A stretch of DNA of 13,564 bases. Source: Patescibacteria group bacterium (lineage in GTDB: Bacteria > Patescibacteriota > Minisyncoccia > Minisyncoccales > JAHIOY01). The stretch covers positions 1 to 13,564 of the forward strand of contig JAHIOY010000020.1 in assembly GCA_018894495.1 (NCBI GenBank). The letters are read 5' to 3'. The translations under genes and the position numbers were made by a program. This document shows positions 7,115-12,156 of the stretch, one piece after another; position 1 is the stretch's first letter; each line of letters opens with the position of its first letter. The notes beneath the pieces are model-generated. The model had not been told where the DNA came from, made no database searches, and saw nothing but the letters and a program-made list of their open reading frames with translations.

Positions 7115-8916
7115 ATCAATTTTAATAGCTCTTTGACTTTATCTTTTTTCTCCCAAGTAAATTCCGGCTCTTCTCTGCCAAAATGGCCAAAGCAGGCGGT
7201 CTTTCTGTAAATGGGCCGCAAAAGATTTAGCTGGTTGATTATTCCGCCCGGATTTAAATCAAAGACCTTGGGAATAATTTTTAATAACTTTTCCTCCGGA
7301 ATTTTGCTAGTGCCGAAGGTTTCTATCCCAAACTCGGTTGGTTTCATTCCGCCAATAACATAAGAAAGGCGAACCGAGCATTTATCAGCCAAACCCGAGG
7401 CAACAATATTTTTAGCAATGTATCTTGCCATATAGGCGCCTGACCTGTCAACTTTTGTCGGGTCTTTGCCGCTAAAGCTGCCTCCTCCCACCGGAAATCC
7501 CACGCCATAACTGTCAACCACGCACTTTCTCCCTGACATACCGGTGTCAGCAACGGGTCCGCCGATGACAAATCGGCCGGTGTTATTAATATAAAATTTT
7601 GTTTTGCTGTCTAAATATTTTTTGCAAACCGGGATTATAATATTTTTGATTATATCCTCTTTAATTTTCTTTGAAGAAACATTCGGGTCATGTTGAGCGG
7701 CAATAACTACGTTGTTTAGTCGTTTGGGTATTTCGTTTTCATATTCCAAGGTCACTTGGGATTTCCCATCCGGTCTTAAATAGGGTAATACCTTATTTTT
7801 TCTAACTTCGGCTAATTTTGCCACCAATTTATGGGCTAACATTATTGGCAGAGGCATCAATCCCGACGTCTCCCGGCAGGCATAACCAGTGGCTGAATTG
7901 TGAACAAAAATTCCATTAGCAGAAAAAATATTTACATCTTCAATTTCAAGATCATAAACCGATGCGGCTGATTTTTTAATTCTTTTTTTAAATCTCGCTA
8001 TTCCAAAAGGTAAATTCTTTCCTAATCTTCCTTCATCAATCATTATTTCTTTAACCCTTAAAAGATGGGAAAAATTATCCCCAAAATATAAAGACAGCCG
8101 GAATGGATTCCTTACATATCCATCACCTATTAGTTCCCCTGTAAGATACCCTATATTTTCATTTAACTTCATTTCCTCCAAACCATAAATCCTATGATTG
8201 TATTTAGTAAAGAATTGGGATTTTGGAATAAAAGAAATAATAGACTCTGAAGGATAATTTTTGGTATTTACTCCCGGTTTTAAAATACAAATAAAGTCTT
8301 CTTTGGTTAAATCGCGAGCGCTTTTCCAATAAGTAAAATTTTTCTTATCATAGCAAAGAATCTTATGCTCGGGAGTGCATTCCAAAGAAAAACCATTAGA
8401 AAATATAATTTCCACTATTTTTTTCACTCCTGTCATTCTGGCATTAATCACTTTCTTCAATCCATAGGGCGTGACTGCCAAATCTCCCGGTTTTATCATC
8501 TCAATTGGAAGAAAACCCTTCTCAGTTCTCACCAAAGAACCCTTTTTTATACAGCCCTGATCGCCGGCCCCCTGTTTTTCTGCGCCAGTTTTTTTAACCC
8601 CCCTGGCAATGTCGGGCGATTGTCCGCTGATGGTATTCAAGACCGCCAATGTCCGGTAGTCAAATCCGTATTCGGGTTTAGTATAACCTATATCCCTGAC
8701 TACCTCCCTTACCAAATTATTAATATCCACCCAGGCCTTGGTCGTAATTTCTCCAGCCACAATAACATAACCCTTGCTAACAAAAACTTCGCAGGCAACT
8801 CGGGAAAATTTATCCTGCTTCAAAATTTCATCCAAAACAGCATCAGCGATGGTATCGGCCACTTTATCCGGATGCCCGCAGCAAACCGATTCCGATGTAA
8901 AAAATTGTTTTTTCAT
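7111..8916 (-). CDS. metK: S-adenosylmethionine synthetase precursor with an intein
   Basis: MetK makes SAM from methionine and ATP as a cytosolic oligomer. The precursor has 601 residues; removing the intein leaves 121 + 261 = 382 residues, the normal MetK length. The N-extein has FTSESVCCGHPDK (6-18) and ISGQSPDIARGV (96-107) and ends at GAGDQG. The C-extein resumes at SATGYACRET and contains GGGSFSGKDPTKVDRSGAY, so both classical MetK signatures are present once spliced. I chose the ATG at 8916 because MKKQFFTSES aligns with the family start. A TTG at 8988 extends the frame by 24 residues of no MetK character. No Shine-Dalgarno sequence is seen; the bases before the ATG (CTACTGGGT) belong to an inverted repeat. 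Expression is probably controlled by the SAM riboswitch and terminator upstream (9237-9081). The next operon's promoter overlaps the stop codon. Confidence 0.96.
   Translation of the reverse strand: MKKQFFTSESVCCGHPDKVADTIADAVLDEILKQDKFSRVACEVFVSKGYVIVAGEITTKAWVDINNLVREVVRDIGYTKPEYGFDYRTLAVLNTISGQSPDIARGVKKTGAEKQGAGDQGCIKKGSLVRTEKGFLPIEMIKPGDLAVTPYGLKKVINARMTGVKKIVEIIFSNGFSLECTPEHKILCYDKKNFTYWKSARDLTKEDFICILKPGVNTKNYPSESIISFIPKSQFFTKYNHRIYGLEEMKLNENIGYLTGELIGDGYVRNPFRLSLYFGDNFSHLLRVKEIMIDEGRLGKNLPFGIARFKKRIKKSAASVYDLEIEDVNIFSANGIFVHNSATGYACRETSGLMPLPIMLAHKLVAKLAEVRKNKVLPYLRPDGKSQVTLEYENEIPKRLNNVVIAAQHDPNVSSKKIKEDIIKNIIIPVCKKYLDSKTKFYINNTGRFVIGGPVADTGMSGRKCVVDSYGVGFPVGGGSFSGKDPTKVDRSGAYMARYIAKNIVASGLADKCSVRLSYVIGGMKPTEFGIETFGTSKIPEEKLLKIIPKVFDLNPGGIINQLNLLRPIYRKTACFGHFGREEPEFTWEKKDKVKELLKLI
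7897..8553 (-). other. intein in MetK, class 1, with a reduced homing-endonuclease remnant
   Basis: 219 residues are inserted between GAGDQG and SATGYACRET. Splicing elements: Cys1 (block A, CIKKGSLVRTEKGFLPIEMI then KPGD), block B TPEH with T60 and H63, block F VYDLEIED (199-206), block G NGIFVHN with H218 and N219, and Ser as the +1 residue. This is a complete class 1 set, so autocatalytic splicing is expected. In the middle, IGYLTGELIGDGYV (134-147) is one LAGLIDADG-type motif. A second motif is not visible and only about 60 residues follow before block F, so the homing endonuclease is probably decayed. The insertion is in the active-site signature of an essential enzyme, as is usual for inteins, and the host protein would be inactive until spliced. 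Confidence 0.93.
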
Positions 8917-8917
8917 A

Positions 8918-9064
8918 CCCAGTAGAGAAATTTCGACTTTTAGATTTAGTAATTTTGAGTTGCTAGATTTTAAAGCCGAAATCCTCAATAAGTTTTAGAT
9001 ACCCAGCAGTGTTCTTTTTGATGTTTTTCTTTGAAAAACATCGAGTCGAAATTCTTCTACTGGG
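8918..9064 (-). repeat. inverted and direct repeats in the metK leader
   Basis: On the minus strand, arm A (9064-9045, CCCAGTAGAAGAATTTCGAC) is complementary to arm C (8937-8918), with one mismatch and one G-U over 20 positions. A third segment B (9009-9002, CTGCTGGG) can pair with the first 8 bases of A, with a G-U wobble, and encloses a perfect 10-base hairpin (GATGTTTTTC, loop AAA, 9042-9020). B and C are direct repeats (CTGCTGGGTAT, CTACTGGGTAT), and C ends one base before the metK ATG. It may be a mutually exclusive RNA fold or a small miniature element. No transposase is present and flanking duplication is at most about 3 bases. Confidence 0.7.
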
Positions 9065-9080
9065 CATCATAATAAATAAA

Positions 9081-9108
9081 AAAACAAAAAACCTCCCCAA
9101 AGGAGGTT
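9081..9108 (-). terminator. riboswitch-controlled intrinsic terminator of metK
   Basis: On the minus strand AACCTCC (9108-9102), a TTTGG loop and GGAGGTT (9096-9090) form a stem followed by TTTTTTGTTTTTTT. The CCTCCT of its left arm (9106-9101) is complementary to AGGAGG in the riboswitch (9152-9147), giving a plausible antiterminator. With SAM bound, AGGAGG is held in the aptamer and the terminator forms. Confidence 0.85.
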
Positions 9109-9119
9109 TACTTTCTATT

Positions 9120-9237
9120 CCCCGATTTAATCGGGGCTAATCCTTCCCTCCTAAGGGTTGGGTTTAGCACCCCGCACCGCGGGGTTGCTGGATGGGTCAT
9201 CGGAGCCAATTCTCCAGTCGCCATCGCTCTTGATTGG
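9120..9237 (-). promoter_or_regulatory. SAM riboswitch (SAM-I clan) upstream of metK
   Basis: The minus-strand transcript has the clan's core: GCAACC (9188-9183) and GGTGCTAA (9171-9164) flanking a P3 stem CCCCG/CGGGG (9184-9180 with 9174-9170). P1 is AATC/GATT (9235-9232 with 9142-9139). P2 is GATGG/CCATC (9225-9221 with 9195-9191) with a kink-turn-like CGA...GATGA and an inner GGAG/CTCC hairpin (9215-9212 with 9205-9202). An extra stem CCCCGAT/ATCGGGG (9136-9130 with 9126-9120) follows P1, which resembles the P5 of SAM-IV or SAM-I/IV variants. It begins at the predicted transcription start and is followed by an intrinsic terminator, so it should shut off metK when SAM is plentiful. The 365-base gap between thiE and metK is filled by this element, its promoter and terminator, and the leader repeats. 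Confidence 0.88.
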
Positions 9238-9241
9238 TTAC

Positions 9242-9270
9242 ATATTACCTAAAGTCAGCAACGATGTCAA
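9242..9270 (-). promoter_or_regulatory. sigma-70 promoter of the metK riboswitch transcript
   Basis: A perfect -35 TTGACA (9270-9265), an exact 17-base spacer and -10 TAATAT (9247-9242) lie on the minus strand. They start 11 bases after the thiE stop, and the predicted start near 9235 coincides with the first base of the riboswitch P1. Confidence 0.75.
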
Positions 9271-9281
9271 TAGACAAATCC

Positions 9282-10403
9282 TTACCTATGCTTTTTTAGT
9301 TTTGATAAAATTCTTTTTACTGCTATTTTGGGACTGGATTTATCAAGCACTGCTTGAGCCACAGCTATTCCATCAACTCCAAATTTCATTACTTTGTCTA
9401 AATTATTTTCATTTATACCACCAATGGCAATAATCGGCAAGGAAACCTTCTCTTTGATTTCTCGGATTAAAGACGGTTTAACCAAAATTGCGTTTTCTTT
9501 TGTTGAGGTTGGGTAAATGGCGCCTACTGAAATATAATCCGCGCCCTCTTTTTCAGCTTTTTTTGCCTCTTTGAGGTTGTGAACCGAAGAGCCGATAATT
9601 TTGTCAAAAGGAAGAATTTTCCTAACCGCGCTTATTGGCAAATCATCTTCTCCCAAATGGACTCCGTCGGCCTCAACGGCTAAAGCAATATCAACATAAT
9701 CGTTGACCAAAAAAAGAACGTTTGCCTTCTGGCAGATTTCTTTGAGTTTCAAAGCCGTTTCCAAAATTTTTCTTTTGTTCTTTATTTCGGATTCTTCCCG
9801 AAATAAAAACTTGTTATTTATTTTATCCCTTATTTGAACCGCTTTTGCTCCGCCTGAAATTACTTTTTTTAATAATTCAACCGGATTTCTTTTGTCCCCG
9901 CCTTCGCCCCTCGGGCTTCGGCGGGCAAGAAAGTATTTGGCGTCTAAAATTATATAAAGAGGAAAAAGTTTTTTTGTCTTTTCTTGACGCAAAAATCTGG
10001 AAACAATCTCTTTTTCTATACTATACAATAAAAAACGATTGTCTTGAAATTTCCTCCAAGACAGGATTTTCAAGAACTTAAAATACTCCTCCAAAACCCG
10101 AAGGGATTCTTCGGCTCTCTTGGCATTGGCAATAACTAAATCGGTAAAGTTTTCTCTTTTCGCTTCGTCAGGAACCGTCAGAAAAGCTCCAATATCTTCT
10201 CCCCGAGAATCAAGAAATTCAAAATTAAATTGCCTGCTTTCCATTGATAAAGAATGGCGCATCTCTTTTAATTTTTTGGTAATTTCAGAATCCCGCAAAA
10301 TAAAGCGGGTCATATCTTCCAAAACCCTCAGTCCTTCGCTGAGTCGTCCAAAATTAGCGTCCAATATCGATGAAATTCTTTTGTCTAATTTTTTATCCTC
10401 CAT
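9282..10403 (-). CDS. thiE: ThiD2-ThiE fusion, thiamine phosphate synthase
   Basis: A 373-residue fusion. Residues 1 to about 130 are a ThiD2-like domain: RISSILDANFGRLSEGLRVLED (10-31) and ANAKRAEESLRVLEEYFKF (92-110), the conserved helices of this alternative HMP-phosphate kinase. From about 148 it is ThiE: PLYIILDAKYF, GAKAVQIRDK (185-194), LVNDYVDIALAVEADGVHLGEDD (232-254), GSSVHNLKEA, GADYISVGAIYPTSTKE and PIIAIGGINENN. These make the TIM barrel that joins HMP pyrophosphate and thiazole phosphate to thiamine phosphate. The ATG at 10403 is preferred; a TTG at 10430 adds nine residues upstream of the domain and overlaps a TATAAT box. A GC-rich palindromic element adds ARRSPRGEGG (160-169) in the loop after the first ThiE strand. 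No other thiamine genes and no TPP riboswitch are seen. Confidence 0.92.
   Translation of the reverse strand: MEDKKLDKRISSILDANFGRLSEGLRVLEDMTRFILRDSEITKKLKEMRHSLSMESRQFNFEFLDSRGEDIGAFLTVPDEAKRENFTDLVIANAKRAEESLRVLEEYFKFLKILSWRKFQDNRFLLYSIEKEIVSRFLRQEKTKKLFPLYIILDAKYFLARRSPRGEGGDKRNPVELLKKVISGGAKAVQIRDKINNKFLFREESEIKNKRKILETALKLKEICQKANVLFLVNDYVDIALAVEADGVHLGEDDLPISAVRKILPFDKIIGSSVHNLKEAKKAEKEGADYISVGAIYPTSTKENAILVKPSLIREIKEKVSLPIIAIGGINENNLDKVMKFGVDGIAVAQAVLDKSSPKIAVKRILSKLKKHR
9897..9925. repeat. GC-rich palindromic element, copy 3 (in frame inside thiE)
   Basis: A 29-base palindrome, CCCGCCTTCGCCC / CTC / GGGCTTCGGCGGG, lies in AT-rich coding DNA. It encodes ARRSPRGEGG on the minus strand, in a surface loop between the first strand and helix of the ThiE barrel. 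The arms match the copies at 4541-4566 and 5790-5817. Confidence 0.68.
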
Positions 10404-10413
10404 ACTGTGGCAT

Positions 10414-10419
10414 ATTATA
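10414..10419 (-). promoter_or_regulatory. possible -10 box for thiE
   Basis: TATAAT on the minus strand ends 10 bases before the preferred thiE ATG. The base pattern at the expected -35 (TGGCTG) is poor. If used, the transcript would be nearly leaderless. The box would lie inside the coding region if the TTG at 10430 were the start, which argues for the ATG. Confidence 0.3.
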
Positions 10420-10464
10420 AACTCTAACAAAAAACCCAGCCATTTTAAAGGACACTGCTTGGAG

Positions 10465-11385
10465 TTAATGATTGGAATTTAGCAAACAAATCAGCGGTTG
10501 AAAATCAAGAGAAAGAGTTGGTTGTTTTGTTCCTGAATTCAAATTTTCAATACTATTTTTAACAAAAATTTTTTCCGTCTTTCTATTATCTTTTTTCTGC
10601 GTTCCGTATTTAATATGATGCTCAATTCCATTATTCTTACAAAATTCAATTACTGTTTTAGCGCAATTATGGTAAAAATCCCCGTTAGTGCCGAACTGTC
10701 TTGATTTAACATTATAATTTAACTTGCCGAAAATAATTTTATCTACAAAAGAAACTTCCTTCAAAATTTTTCGCAAATCCTGTTTTACTAAATTGGGGGT
10801 CGGATACGGTTCCATGCTAATCCAAGTTTTTAAACCTTTGCCCTGCAAATATTTTAATGATTTAATTCTGTCTTTGTATGGAGCCGAATATGGCTCAAAT
10901 CTTTTCTTAAATCTTTCGTCCAAAGATACGATAGTAATTCCATATTCGTTATTCTCGCCGTATTTTTTGGTATTAACTAAAACTTTCGGATAAATTCCTT
11001 TTGTTAAAACAACGCAACGAATATTATCTCTGTTCAACCTTTCAATTATTTTTAAAGTTAAATCCGCCACTTCCGGATATTTATACATAAACGGGTCGGT
11101 GGAAAAGCACAAATGGACAAACTTAATTTTATGTTTATATCTGGGAATTTCTTTGTCTAATAACTCCAACGCATTGGCTACAATTTTCGGCTGCAGCCAT
11201 TCTCTATAATTTTTAATAATCCCGCACCTTATTTTCATGAGCATCGCATAACAAGGAAATGTGCAGCCGTGAGCGCATCCTTCAACATGATTTATACAAA
11301 AATCAGCATATTCAACACCGCTTTTATACAAGAGAGTTTTTCGTTTTAGAGTAAATCCTTTTTTATCTTTATCGTTTGTTTCCAT
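10465..11385 (-). CDS. SplB-like radical SAM protein in an R-M operon
   Basis: A 306-residue protein resembling the spore-photoproduct-lyase/Rv2578c branch of radical SAM enzymes. The cluster-binding region is VEGCAHGCTFPCYA (34-47) with cysteines 37, 41 and 45, giving C-X3-C-X3-C, one residue longer than the usual C-X3-C-X2-C. A following Tyr, FVHLCFSTDPFMY (89-101), CVVLTKG (124-130) and KTWISMEPYPTPN fit the core barrel strands of the group. The C-terminus (about 270 onward) is Asn/Lys-rich and not recognisable. Its ATG lies 17 bases inside the methyltransferase gene, so the two are translationally coupled. The reaction is unknown; DNA base repair or modification is an inference from the Spl relationship and the R-M context. 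The sequence ends 61 bases before the thiE ATG. Confidence 0.75.
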   Translation of the reverse strand: METNDKDKKGFTLKRKTLLYKSGVEYADFCINHVEGCAHGCTFPCYAMLMKIRCGIIKNYREWLQPKIVANALELLDKEIPRYKHKIKFVHLCFSTDPFMYKYPEVADLTLKIIERLNRDNIRCVVLTKGIYPKVLVNTKKYGENNEYGITIVSLDERFKKRFEPYSAPYKDRIKSLKYLQGKGLKTWISMEPYPTPNLVKQDLRKILKEVSFVDKIIFGKLNYNVKSRQFGTNGDFYHNCAKTVIEFCKNNGIEHHIKYGTQKKDNRKTEKIFVKNSIENLNSGTKQPTLSLDFQPLICLLNSNH

Positions 11386-12154
11386 AATTTTGTATTCTGT
11401 TGTTTGCTAACTCAACATATTTTTTCTCTTTCTCTATACCTACCCAATTTCTGCCAAGGGCTTTGGCTACAATTACCGTAGTGCCACTACCCAAAAATGG
11501 ATCTAAAACCAAGTCGCCCTTATTTGATGATGCGATAATAATTCTTTTTAATATTTCCTCCGGTTTCTGTGTTGGATGTAATGCTCTACCGTCTTTTCCA
11601 TGCAATCTTTCTTTCCCTTGCACTAAAGGCAATGCCCAAACATCTCTCATTTGTTTGAGCGTGCCATCTTTCTGTGTTTCCGGATTTATTTTTTTAAGCT
11701 CTTCGTAATTAAAAATCCATTTTTTACCCTTGACCGCCCAAACGACAAATTCTGTCGAGTGAGTAAAAACTCTTTTTGTCATGTTGGGCATTGCGTTTAT
11801 CTTTTGCCAAACGATGACATTATTAATTTTGAAATCGAGCTGTTTCAGCACCATCATTACTTCTACAAGATTGTGATAAGTGCAAGAAATATAAATTGAG
11901 CCATTATCTTTTAATACTTTGTGGCAAGCGCCAATCCATTTTCGAGTAAACCGCATATATTCCGGTGCGGACATTTTATCCCATTTTTCGTTCACCATAT
12001 ACCAATCGCCACCAGTTTTATTGCCTTCCCACTTCAGACCATTGCCGGAAAGATTGTATGGAGGATCGGCAAAAATCAACTCAACTGACTTTTCGTCAAT
12101 TTTTTCATTCAAAATCTTTATGCAGTCGTCTTGATAAATAGTGTTTAGTTTCAT
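11369..12154 (-). CDS. beta-class N6-adenine DNA methyltransferase (DpnA-like)
   Basis: A 261-residue SAM-dependent DNA methyltransferase. Catalytic motif IV, FADPPYNLSGNG (28-39), precedes SAM-binding motif I, DPFLGSGTTVIVAKALGRNWVGIE (218-241), so the order is beta class. Between them are the typical ISCTYHN, VIVWQK, FTHSTEFVVWA (130-140) and, before motif I, HPTQKPEEILKRII. DPPY and the FTHSTE block resemble DpnA-type GATC adenine methyltransferases, which suggests N6-methyladenine. The start is the ATG at 12154; a frame extension to 12187 adds 11 residues that lie inside the endonuclease gene. It begins 2 bases after the endonuclease stop and overlaps the radical SAM gene by 17 bases, making a tight three-gene unit. 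Recognition of GATC is an inference. Confidence 0.92.
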   Translation of the reverse strand: MKLNTIYQDDCIKILNEKIDEKSVELIFADPPYNLSGNGLKWEGNKTGGDWYMVNEKWDKMSAPEYMRFTRKWIGACHKVLKDNGSIYISCTYHNLVEVMMVLKQLDFKINNVIVWQKINAMPNMTKRVFTHSTEFVVWAVKGKKWIFNYEELKKINPETQKDGTLKQMRDVWALPLVQGKERLHGKDGRALHPTQKPEEILKRIIIASSNKGDLVLDPFLGSGTTVIVAKALGRNWVGIEKEKKYVELANNRIQNYGNKR

Positions 12155-12156
12155 AA

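Noticed and set aside
8917..8988. N-terminal extension of MetK from a TTG at 8988
   Set aside because: The 24 extra residues have no MetK character, the family begins at the ATG at 8916, and the region is a repeat-rich RNA leader.
8365..8998. Plus-strand open frames opposite the metK N-terminal part
   Set aside because: They are antisense shadows of metK and its intein, with no recognisable domain and no promoter or ribosome binding site.
8918..9064. Integron attC site or IS element
   Set aside because: There is no integrase or transposase gene, no attC core motif, and flanking duplication is at most about 3 bases.
9170..9190. tRNA or T-box element in the thiE-metK gap
   Set aside because: GCAACC and GGTGCTAA around a short P3 stem, followed by a terminator, match the SAM riboswitch clan; there is no acceptor stem or T-box sequence.
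9158..9433. Plus-strand 91-residue open frame
   Set aside because: It crosses the riboswitch, the promoter and the end of thiE in antisense; its hydrophobic look comes from the complement of Lys-rich coding sequence.
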